From a virus: a DNA stretch of 28,148 nucleotides. Positions 21,274 to 28,148 of this stretch are shown piece after piece. The notes below the pieces were generated by a model. That model was given only the letters and a program-made list of their open reading frames with translations. It did no database searches and was not told the DNA's origin. Where the stretch lies: positions 1-28,148 of IMG/VR virus record IMGVR_UViG_3300008450_000348, one strand, 5' to 3'. The position numbers and the translations under genes are program-made. Every line of letters starts with the position of its first letter. Position 1 is the stretch's first letter.

Positions 21274-22772
21274 TGGCGCGTGAACCGATTGCATCCCCGC
21301 TTCAACGCCGCAGCCAATATCTGGCGCAAGCCTTGGAGCAAATGAACAAGCCGCCTGAGCGTATTGCCGGGTATGGTGATCTGGGTGCTCGCCTTCTGGC
21401 GCAGGCATTGACGCAACGCGCTGCGGAGAAAACCGAAGGGGCTTTGCAGGCTGAACAATCGAACAAGGACCTTGCCCGTCGTCAGGGTATTGCAGCGGGT
21501 ATCGGTGAAACCGTTGAGGGAACGCCTCAAGAGGTCGGAAACGGTCGCCTTGGCAACCCTATCACGGGTCTGGTGAATGCCATCCGTGGACGTGGCCAGC
21601 CTGAGCCTGTAGCGGCTCCGCAAGCCCCGGCACAGGCCCCCGCACCGGCTATGATGCCGACCAATACGCAAGAGCCTGTCAGTTCTCCGATTGCCCCTGT
21701 GGCCCCGGTTCAAGGCGCTCCCTTGCCCGAACAGGCTCCTATGCAGGCCCCCGCTTCGGCTCAACCCGCTCCGCAGATGCAACAGCCTGCCCCGGAACAG
21801 AACCCGCTCGCGGCGACCCCGCAAGAGCGCCAGATGATTGTGAGCGACCTGAACAGCGGTGATCCTGAACGGGTCGCTAGGGCTGAACAGATGGTTCAAG
21901 ACATCCAACTGCGTCAGGCTCAACCGGCAGCGCTGCGCTACGAGTATCAAGCGGTCAACGGCGTTCCTGGTGTGGTCGATCCGGTCACGCGCCAGTGGAC
22001 ACCGATTGAGGGCGGCATTCCGCAGCAGGCCATGAACGAGAATCAGATTGCCGGAGCGGGTAATGTGTTCGGCGTGGCTGAAGGGACAGGTGTTTCACTA
22101 AACCCGTTTGGGGTTCCGACGATTGTTGGCCGTCCGCCTGAAGGCTTTGAGCGTGTTGGCGGTGGACTGAGGGCTGAACGAGGTGGGCCGCAAGATCAAT
22201 CGACCGGCGGAAACCAGATTGCAAACGAACGTAGCCTGAGAACCGAATATCAGCGGGCCACCGATGATTACAGGGCAGCGCGCAACGGGTATCAAAAGGT
22301 TCAAGCGGCAGCGGCGGATGATTCCGGCGCGTCGGATGTCGCCCTTATCTTTGGGTTCATGAAGACGCTTGATCCTCAATCGACCGTGCGTGAGGGTGAG
22401 TTTGCCACGGCTCAAAACACGGGGTCAGTCCCTGAGAGGGTTCAGGCCGCTTACAACCGTGCGATAACGGGCGACCGCCTGACACCGGAACAGCGTCGCG
22501 AGTTTGTCCAGACGGCGGCAACGCAGTTTGCCACATATGAACAAGGCTATCAGGATCGCACGGCTGAATATATCAGCATGGCCGAGCAGTATGGCTTGAA
22601 CCCTGAGAACGTTGTGGGTCGTGCTACGCCTCCGCGTGAAGCCTCTGCCCGTCCCGCGCCCGCTCGCCCCCGTCAATCGGCACCGCCAAGGCAGCAACCC
22701 GCTACACCGCCGCAACGTAGGTATTTCAATCCTGCTACTGGTGCATTCCAAACGGAGCCGGTGCGCCGATGA
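21273..22772 (+). CDS. ejection (internal virion) protein with Pro/Ala-rich linker
   Basis: It encodes 499 residues; the start shares a base with the previous stop. The helical N-terminus (Y-L-A-Q-A-L-E-Q-M) is followed by a long Pro/Ala/Gln linker (about 110-185). A central beta/helix region and a conserved-looking block (I-F-G-F-M-K-T-L-D-P-Q-S-T-V-R-E-G-E-F) come next. That block is frequent in injected proteins of podoviruses and in some soluble lytic-type phage proteins. Order after the hub and before the fibres agrees with the P22 gp7/gp20/gp16 set. It is likely carried inside the head and passed into the host envelope. Confidence 0.7.
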   Translation: MAREPIASPLQRRSQYLAQALEQMNKPPERIAGYGDLGARLLAQALTQRAAEKTEGALQAEQSNKDLARRQGIAAGIGETVEGTPQEVGNGRLGNPITGLVNAIRGRGQPEPVAAPQAPAQAPAPAMMPTNTQEPVSSPIAPVAPVQGAPLPEQAPMQAPASAQPAPQMQQPAPEQNPLAATPQERQMIVSDLNSGDPERVARAEQMVQDIQLRQAQPAALRYEYQAVNGVPGVVDPVTRQWTPIEGGIPQQAMNENQIAGAGNVFGVAEGTGVSLNPFGVPTIVGRPPEGFERVGGGLRAERGGPQDQSTGGNQIANERSLRTEYQRATDDYRAARNGYQKVQAAAADDSGASDVALIFGFMKTLDPQSTVREGEFATAQNTGSVPERVQAAYNRAITGDRLTPEQRREFVQTAATQFATYEQGYQDRTAEYISMAEQYGLNPENVVGRATPPREASARPAPARPRQSAPPRQQPATPPQRRYFNPATGAFQTEPVRR

Positions 22773-24931
22773 GACAGGATATTATCAAGCGCGCGCCTGA
22801 TGGTTCTGAGGTCGTCTTTCCGGCTGGCACCCCGCAGGACGTTATTGATCGCGCCATGTTGTCTGAATATGGCGGCGCTGAATCTGCGGACCTTTACACG
22901 CAAGATGCGCCGATGGTTCCGACCGGAGAAAGCGCTGATCTGGCGATTGATCTGTCAGGCTACGCACCGCATGAGATTGTCGGGCTCGGCTTGAGGCAAG
23001 GTGATTGGGTTTCTGTTCCGTCTGTCGATAACGGGACGCCATTCCAGCTTGCGGAAGACGTATCGGTCGGAGCGGCACAGTTAGGGGCTCAAGAGGCTCA
23101 ACCCGGTGTGATGGTCAATCCGCCGCTGCGTTGGGATCAAGACGCCGTGCGTTCGCTTCCGACTGGCATTGCAACGGGTATTACGCAACTGCTTGGCCTG
23201 CCCGGCACCATGCGGGATGCGCTTGGCGTGTCCGGTGGTCGTCAGGTGTCCAATCTGCCGACGACGGCACAACTTGATGCGCTGTTGCAAGCGGGTATCG
23301 GAAACTATTACGAACCGCAGACGGTGGCGGGTGAGTATGCGCGCACGATAGGCCAGAACCTGCCCGGTGCGATTGTTCCTGGTGGCGTTGCGACCAAAGC
23401 CGCGTCGGTTATTGCGCCTGCCCTTCTGAGTGAAACCGCAGGCCAACTGACTGAGGGAACGCCGTATGAAACGCCAGCCCGCATTGCAGGGGGTGTCGTC
23501 GGTGGCCTTGGCGTTGGACTGGGCAACCAGTTTGCAGGCGGCGCGCGTGGCATCATTCGAGAGGCTACGGAAGGCGTAACGCCGCAGCAACTCCAACTTG
23601 CCGCCGCCCTTCGTCAGAATGCATCGCGTCTTGGTGTGGACCTGACGAACGCGGAAGCCTTGCAGCGTGTCACCGGAGGGACGACAAACCTTCCCCGTGT
23701 TCAACGTGTCGTGGAGGGCAATAACACGGCCCTTGCGCAAATTATGGCGCAGCGTCCGCAGCAATCCCGCCAAGCCATTGCAGGGGTTCTGGATCAAATC
23801 GCACCGGAAGCCCCGCCTAGCGATGTCGCTCGCCGCTCGCAGGAAGCCGCATCCGGTGTGCTTAACACCATGCGCCAGCGTGTAAACGAGAGCGCACAAC
23901 CGTTCTATAACGCCATGCGAGGGCAGGAGGTCCCGCTAGATGTTGTAAGGCAGCTGGAGGCTAATCCGTCATACATGGCGGCGACGGAAGACCTGATGGG
24001 AAATCCAGAGTTGGCCGCTCAACTGACAGGCTGGCGCGACGACATTTCTACGATTGATAAAATTATTCAGCGTCTGGATGAGTTGGAAAACAGCGCACGT
24101 CCCAGCATTATGAGTTCTGGAAACAACACGCTTGCGTCACAAAGAGAACAAGCGGGGCGTTTGGCGCGTCAACTGGCAGGCGATACTTCAGAAGATTTCC
24201 GCATGGCTCGCCTTACCGGCGCAACAGGCCGCGAGGCTTTTGTAGAGCCCCTTCGCGCTGGCACTATCGGCAGGCTTGCAGGCCAGAACGAAACGACACC
24301 GGCCCTTGCGGGTAGCCCTAACGCCTTGTTCCCGGCTGACCCGTTCCCCGGTCAACCGGCTGAAACTGCGCAAGCCCTGCGCCTTATGGGTGAGATTGAT
24401 CCGACCGCGCCGCCTGATCTGGTCCGTCAGTTTCTGGGTCAACGCGCTGCGGCGGCTACGCAAGACTTGCAATCCGGTCCTAACCAGTTTGGCGGCGCTC
24501 GCTTTGCGGCTGACGTGTTCGGGAACCCTGTCCAGCGTGAGAACATTCTCGGCGCGGTCGATGTCGCAGCGCCTATGGCCTCGCGCGATTTGCGTGATCT
24601 GGTGGAAGTGCTTGCGGCGACTGGAACGCGTGAAGGCCCCGGATCACAGACGGCCTTTTCGTCGGGCATGAATGAGCAACTTCGCGCGGGCGGTGCCGGA
24701 TCGACTATCGGGCAGGCCGTGACCAACCCTGTTGGCATTCCTGGCCAAATCCGACGCGGGATTGGTGATCTGAATGCCCGTGTCAACAGTCGGAAACTTG
24801 CGGAGATTTTGCAGTCTGATCCGCAAGAGTTTTCCAATCTTGTGAACGGCCTTGTAAACAGGCCACGAGGAACGACGGCGCGTTCTGCTATAGCTGGCGC
24901 GCTTCTTGGCCTGAATGGAGGGCGTGAATAA
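22769..24931 (+). CDS. large ejection protein
   Basis: It encodes 720 residues with an ATGA overlap. The start I-I-K-R-A-P-D-G-S-E-V-V-F-P-A-G-T and D-V-I-D-R-A-M is a small N-terminal domain I recall in several phage DNA-transfer proteins. Two Gly/Ala-rich hydrophobic stretches near residues 205-260 could insert into a membrane during DNA ejection. The remainder is helical. It is the largest gene of the injection module and lies before the fibre genes, like gp16 of P22. No lytic transglycosylase motif was recognised. Confidence 0.7.
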   Translation: MRQDIIKRAPDGSEVVFPAGTPQDVIDRAMLSEYGGAESADLYTQDAPMVPTGESADLAIDLSGYAPHEIVGLGLRQGDWVSVPSVDNGTPFQLAEDVSVGAAQLGAQEAQPGVMVNPPLRWDQDAVRSLPTGIATGITQLLGLPGTMRDALGVSGGRQVSNLPTTAQLDALLQAGIGNYYEPQTVAGEYARTIGQNLPGAIVPGGVATKAASVIAPALLSETAGQLTEGTPYETPARIAGGVVGGLGVGLGNQFAGGARGIIREATEGVTPQQLQLAAALRQNASRLGVDLTNAEALQRVTGGTTNLPRVQRVVEGNNTALAQIMAQRPQQSRQAIAGVLDQIAPEAPPSDVARRSQEAASGVLNTMRQRVNESAQPFYNAMRGQEVPLDVVRQLEANPSYMAATEDLMGNPELAAQLTGWRDDISTIDKIIQRLDELENSARPSIMSSGNNTLASQREQAGRLARQLAGDTSEDFRMARLTGATGREAFVEPLRAGTIGRLAGQNETTPALAGSPNALFPADPFPGQPAETAQALRLMGEIDPTAPPDLVRQFLGQRAAAATQDLQSGPNQFGGARFAADVFGNPVQRENILGAVDVAAPMASRDLRDLVEVLAATGTREGPGSQTAFSSGMNEQLRAGGAGSTIGQAVTNPVGIPGQIRRGIGDLNARVNSRKLAEILQSDPQEFSNLVNGLVNRPRGTTARSAIAGALLGLNGGRE

Positions 24932-26091
24932 TGTCTCGCAACGGTAGCGGCTCCTATACCCCTCCGTCCAATAGCTGGAACCCCGCTGTTGCTGGCGTTC
25001 CCATTCTGGCCGATGACTGGAACCAGACGCTTGCTGACCTTGCAAGCGCCCTGACAACCTCGCTGGCCTCCGATGGACAGACGACGGCTTCGGCGCGCAT
25101 CCCGTTTGCGCAAGGCGTCTCGACCTTTGCAGGGTCAACGTCTGTGGTCGCTTACGGGGCGACAGGCGACCTTGATACCGGCTTCTATTTCCCTGCGGCT
25201 AATCAGGTCGCGGCGGTATGTGGAGGAACGACGGTCTGGACGGCGACAACGTCAGGCGTGACCTTCCCGGTGGCCGTGACCTACACAAGCATTACGGTGT
25301 CAGGGGCTTTTGTTGCCAACGGTGATGTAACGCTAGGCAATGCTGCCGGGGATGCGTTGACGGTCAATGCCACGGGCACGTTTGCAGGCAACCAGACATT
25401 CAACGGAACGGCCACGTTCACGTCCACTGTGACGGTTCCTGACGCATCATTCTCGAATGCCAAGCTTGCCAATATGGCAACGCAGACTATCAAGGGCCGC
25501 ACCACGGCAGGCTCGGGAGCACCGGAAGACCTGACCGCTACACAGGCAACGGCAATCCTTAATCCGTTCACGGGTGACAGTGGGTCTGGCGGGGTCAAGG
25601 GTCTTGTTCCGGCTCCTGCGGCTGGCGATGCAGGAAGGCGCGCATTCCTGCTTTCGGACGGCACATGGGCGACGGCGGTTCCGGTGGGTTCCGTCATCAA
25701 TCACGCTGCGGAAACCGCTCCGACAGGCTGGCTTGAATGTGATGGTAGCGCCGTCTCGCGCACAACCTATGCGGCCCTGTTCGCGGTTATTGGAACCGTG
25801 TTCGGGACCGGGGATGGGTCCACTACGTTCAATGTGCCGGACCTTCGCGGCGAGTTTGTGCGCGGTTGGGATGATACCAGGGGGGTCGATCCGGCCCGTG
25901 CGTTTGGTTCGGCGCAGGCGGATGAGTTTGAAAGCCACACACACACCGTCTCGGCGCAACAGGACGACACGCCTAACACGGCGATTGCATCGGGTTCTGG
26001 CGTTCAGACGGCGACGGTCACAACGTCAGCAACCGGAGGCACTGAGACGCGCCCGCGTAACATTGCCCTGCTTTATATCATCAAGTTCTAG
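24931..26091 (+). CDS. tail fibre with collar domain
   Basis: It encodes 386 residues starting in TAATG. Residues 8-50 (S-Y-T-P-P-S-N-S-W-N-P-A-V, then D-W-N-Q-T-L-A-D-L) are a fibre-anchor motif often found at the N-termini of podovirus fibres. A beta-helical shaft (70-180) follows. Residues 252-386 form the phage tail collar domain: G-W-L-E-C-D-G, F-N-V-P-D-L-R-G-E-F-V-R-G, E-S-H-T-H and R-P-R-N-I-A-L-L-Y-I-I-K-F. H336 and H338 are candidate metal ligands. It probably binds the host receptor together with the next two products. Confidence 0.9.
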   Translation: MSRNGSGSYTPPSNSWNPAVAGVPILADDWNQTLADLASALTTSLASDGQTTASARIPFAQGVSTFAGSTSVVAYGATGDLDTGFYFPAANQVAAVCGGTTVWTATTSGVTFPVAVTYTSITVSGAFVANGDVTLGNAAGDALTVNATGTFAGNQTFNGTATFTSTVTVPDASFSNAKLANMATQTIKGRTTAGSGAPEDLTATQATAILNPFTGDSGSGGVKGLVPAPAAGDAGRRAFLLSDGTWATAVPVGSVINHAAETAPTGWLECDGSAVSRTTYAALFAVIGTVFGTGDGSTTFNVPDLRGEFVRGWDDTRGVDPARAFGSAQADEFESHTHTVSAQQDDTPNTAIASGSGVQTATVTTSATGGTETRPRNIALLYIIKF

Positions 26092-26099
26092 GGGCTGCG

Positions 26100-26426
26100 A
26101 TGACCGACGTAATCCGCAAGCAATACAGTCAGCTTACGGCGGCAACCACGCCGACTGACACGGACCTTATCGCGATCTATCAGGGCGCTTCGCCTTTGAA
26201 GGTCATCACATGGGCTAACTTTCTGGAGGCTATCGTGGCCGAACTTGGCGTATTGGTGGACAGTGAGGGGAACCCGTTTAACCCTGACAGTTACGATCAG
26301 ACATTCGCGTATGTGGATGGGAACCTCTCGACCATTACCGCAACGGACGGCGTGACGACGTGGGTGCAAACCTACACTTATGACACCGACGGCGTAGCCA
26401 CGATCAGCAACTGGGTGGTTCAATGA
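26100..26426 (+). CDS. fibre-associated small protein
   Basis: It encodes 108 residues with ggggctgcg before the ATG. It begins with S-Q-L-T-A-A-T-T-P-T-D-T-D-L-I-A-I-Y-Q-G, a phrase that recurs at the start of phage fibre or fibre-linker proteins. It ends with two beta hairpins (F-A-Y-V-D-G-N-L-S-T-I, T-W-V-Q-T-Y-T-Y-D). It sits between a fibre and an esterase and overlaps the latter by four bases, so it may connect the two. Confidence 0.6.
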   Translation: MTDVIRKQYSQLTAATTPTDTDLIAIYQGASPLKVITWANFLEAIVAELGVLVDSEGNPFNPDSYDQTFAYVDGNLSTITATDGVTTWVQTYTYDTDGVATISNWVVQ

Positions 26427-27583
26427 GCATTTCCAGCACGATCAAATCCAACGAGGTTCTGAAGGTCATTACGCGGGTCGATCTGGTCCCTGAGAAGAAA
26501 ATCACAAAGGTGGTTTGCATCGGGGATTCGGTCACTGAGGGGTATTACGACGGCTCGCCGTGGCCGAACCGTTATTCGTGGCTGAACGGTGGCTATGTCA
26601 TCTCTGCGAATTACGCAGACGGCGGCAAGACCTCAACGCAAATCCTGGCCGAACAAGTCCCGCTGGCATTGGCATCGGGGGCCTCACACTGCTTCACGCA
26701 GTTTGGCACGAACGACATTTCGCAGTCCGTCCCGATGACGACGACGCGCGCCAACGCCGTGTCGATCTGGTCCGCCTTGCGTGCGGGCGGGATCGAGCCA
26801 ATCCATGTCGGATTGCAGCCGGTCGATAACACCGGCAACTATTCCAAAGCCTGCGCCTTCAACCTGTGGGCCAAGCTTTACTGCCGCCTGAATAACATCC
26901 TGTATGTGGACATCATGCCCCTGCTTTCGGCAGGTGGTTCGGGCACATACAAGACGGGTCTGGGGTACGATACCGTCCATCCGTCCAGTGTCGGGATGAA
27001 GGTCATCGCTTCTCAGGCCAGTGAGCAAACGCTGCAAAGCTATGCGCTTACTCCGCTTCTTGCCGAGGCGGATGACAGGTTCTTTTCGGCAACTCCAAAC
27101 ACGATTGCTCTCAACGGCAACGCCATCTCGTTTACAGGCGGCACCCCTCCGACCGGATATACCCAAGTTGGCAGCGGGGGTGTTCTGTCGGTAGAGCCCC
27201 CCGATGCTGATGGGTTCGGGTCATGGCTCCGCGCGACCCTGACGGCAGATACGGGCTTTGGCTTCAACTGTACGGCACAATCGCTCTCGTCGCTTGGCTG
27301 GGCCGTTGGAGATACTATCGGCATTGGCTACCGTGTCCGGTGGGTCGATAGTGCGCAAGCCTTGACGCTTTCTGCGAATACGACGGGGGGAAGCACGCAG
27401 CTTTTTGCCATGTTCAACGAGCAAGGCGGGACAAGCACGGGCGACGATATGTACGTCTATACAGAAGGCGCAATCCCGGCTGGCACAACGAATATCAGTT
27501 TCCAGTGGACCGGAACCGGCACTGGCTATTTTGAAGTCAATCGCCCTATCATCATTAACCTGACGCAACTGGGACTGGCCTGA
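26423..27583 (+). CDS. SGNH/GDSL esterase, likely tail-associated
   Basis: It encodes 386 residues. SGNH blocks are clear: I-G-D-S-V-T at 33-38 (nucleophile S36), G68 in A-D-G-G-K, G-T-N-D at 95-98 (Asn 97), and D183 with H186 in Y-D-T-V-H-P-S. Residues about 225-386 form a beta-sandwich, probably a carbohydrate-binding or trimerisation module. The family removes acetyl or acyl groups from polysaccharides. Placed next to the fibre genes, it most likely de-esterifies capsule or O-antigen during adsorption. No signal peptide, as expected for a virion protein. Confidence 0.88.
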   Translation: MSISSTIKSNEVLKVITRVDLVPEKKITKVVCIGDSVTEGYYDGSPWPNRYSWLNGGYVISANYADGGKTSTQILAEQVPLALASGASHCFTQFGTNDISQSVPMTTTRANAVSIWSALRAGGIEPIHVGLQPVDNTGNYSKACAFNLWAKLYCRLNNILYVDIMPLLSAGGSGTYKTGLGYDTVHPSSVGMKVIASQASEQTLQSYALTPLLAEADDRFFSATPNTIALNGNAISFTGGTPPTGYTQVGSGGVLSVEPPDADGFGSWLRATLTADTGFGFNCTAQSLSSLGWAVGDTIGIGYRVRWVDSAQALTLSANTTGGSTQLFAMFNEQGGTSTGDDMYVYTEGAIPAGTTNISFQWTGTGTGYFEVNRPIIINLTQLGLA

Positions 27584-27864
27584 TGACCGCACAAGAGCAC
27601 ATTAACGCCATAGGCGAAGCACAGAACCGGCTAGACGCTACGCTGGCGGAACTGAAAGACGAAACAGCCCAGCTTCATGCCTTGGCGGATAGCGTGAAGA
27701 TGCTTGCCAAGCGGGCTAATCGTGAGGCTCGCAAGGTCCACTATCTACAGGACAAGGCGCAGCGGGCGTATCTGGAATCCAATCCAGAGGGCAATATCGT
27801 GCTGTTCAGCGGAGGCACGAACAAACCTCCGGTTGACGATCCCGACGAGCCGGTTGGTCCGTAA
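27583..27864 (+). CDS. coiled-coil protein, unknown
   Basis: It encodes 93 residues with TGATG overlap. Residues 4-65 form a long amphipathic helix with heptads (N-A-I-G-E-A-Q-N-R-L, then L-A-D-S-V-K-M-L-A-K-R). The tail is Pro/Asp-rich. There is no membrane segment. The next gene encodes a membrane protein, so the pair may belong to an envelope or lysis function, but spanin or holin features are not seen. Confidence 0.6.
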   Translation: MTAQEHINAIGEAQNRLDATLAELKDETAQLHALADSVKMLAKRANREARKVHYLQDKAQRAYLESNPEGNIVLFSGGTNKPPVDDPDEPVGP

Positions 27865-28148
27865 TGTCGGCAATGTCGCTCTATGGTCTGGCCACGATAG
27901 GCGTTTGGGCGCTTAGTCAATGGGCGGCTAGTCGTGACAAGCGGCTAGTGGACGCCCTGGGCGTAAGCTGGCTTCTATGCACGTCCTATCTGCTTTCCAA
28001 CGTGCTGACTGAGGCGGTGGGCTGGCCTCAGACCATGGCATGGTTCCCGTTCGTGGATGCCTTGTTCTGCGCCATGCTGTTTGGCAACTGGCGCAAGCAT
28101 CGCAGGGCGTGGAAGGTCGTTGTTATGTGGGCCGTCGTATTCCAGATG
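27864..28148 (+). CDS. partial multi-pass membrane protein
   Basis: ATG 27864 overlaps the previous stop (TAATG). The frame is open to the window edge, giving 95 residues. Hydrophobic segments at about 4-22, 28-50, 56-74 and 83-95 suggest at least four membrane spans. A positively charged loop (N-W-R-K-H-R-R-A-W-K) lies between the third and fourth. The right side is cut off. A holin or superinfection protein is possible but not shown. Confidence 0.65.
   Translation, partial: MSAMSLYGLATIGVWALSQWAASRDKRLVDALGVSWLLCTSYLLSNVLTEAVGWPQTMAWFPFVDALFCAMLFGNWRKHRRAWKVVVMWAVVFQM

Noticed and set aside
23081-23899. 272-codon minus-strand frame opposite the large ejection gene
   Set aside because: Lies fully inside a supported gene, has no Shine-Dalgarno and an Arg/Cys/His-rich composition typical of a shadow.
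1-28148. Integrated prophage with integrase, repressor or attachment sites
   Set aside because: No integrase, recombinase, CI-like repressor, tRNA end or flanking bacterial gene is visible in this window; lifestyle cannot be decided from it.

Overview
The window is almost the whole structural half, plus part of the early half, of a tailed-phage genome with podovirus (P22-like) gene order. I see no bacterial housekeeping genes, no rRNA or tRNA, no integrase and no insertion sequence. The sequence is moderately GC-rich and nearly every gene overlaps the next by ATGA, TAATG, TGATG or GTGA. The terminase, portal, scaffold, connector, ejection and fibre proteins resemble those of podoviruses of Alphaproteobacteria (rhizobial, caulobacter or sphingomonad type hosts). 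That host assignment is inference from protein style, not a database result. Both window ends cut through genes.

Layout. (1) 1-1089, minus strand: five tightly overlapping small genes read leftward, headed by a protein with a GxGIxA hexapeptide repeat. (2) 1090-1222: divergent control region with an unusual set of nested inverted repeats. (3) 1223-5140, plus strand: early genes. Four small unknown genes lead into an Erf-type annealing protein, an SSB-like protein with the acidic DDIPF tail and a NinB/Orf-like protein, which together form a homologous-recombination module. A string of very small accessory genes follows, with an internal promoter/operator at 4611-4649. (4) 5141-6358: two beta-rich, probably virion-associated proteins. 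(5) 6359-13799: packaging and head module: small and large terminase, portal, two small proteins, zinc-ribbon-like protein, scaffold, major capsid protein and a small decoration-like protein, closed by a UUCG hairpin terminator at 13837-13867. (6) 13883-16394: a cargo cassette of a DUF551-like protein, an HNH nuclease, a fused glycosyltransferase/DUF115-like protein and an FkbM-type methyltransferase. (7) 16391-24931: connector and injection module: two small proteins, gp4-like head-tail adaptor, gp10-like tail hub, a GNAT acetyltransferase, an S74-domain protein and two large ejection proteins. (8) 24931-27583: collar-domain tail fibre, small fibre-associated protein and SGNH esterase. (9) 27583-28148: coiled-coil protein and the start of a multi-pass membrane protein, perhaps the beginning of a lysis cassette.

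How it works together. Regions 5 and 7 would build a T=7-type head with portal, adaptor and hub, loaded with ejection proteins. Region 8 would give receptor recognition and possibly de-esterification of host surface glycans. The recombination module would support replication or repair. The less ordinary parts are the glycan-modifying cassette placed just after the capsid terminator, the structured divergent leader at 1090-1169, and the start/stop-linked 12-codon mini-ORF at 3990-4028.
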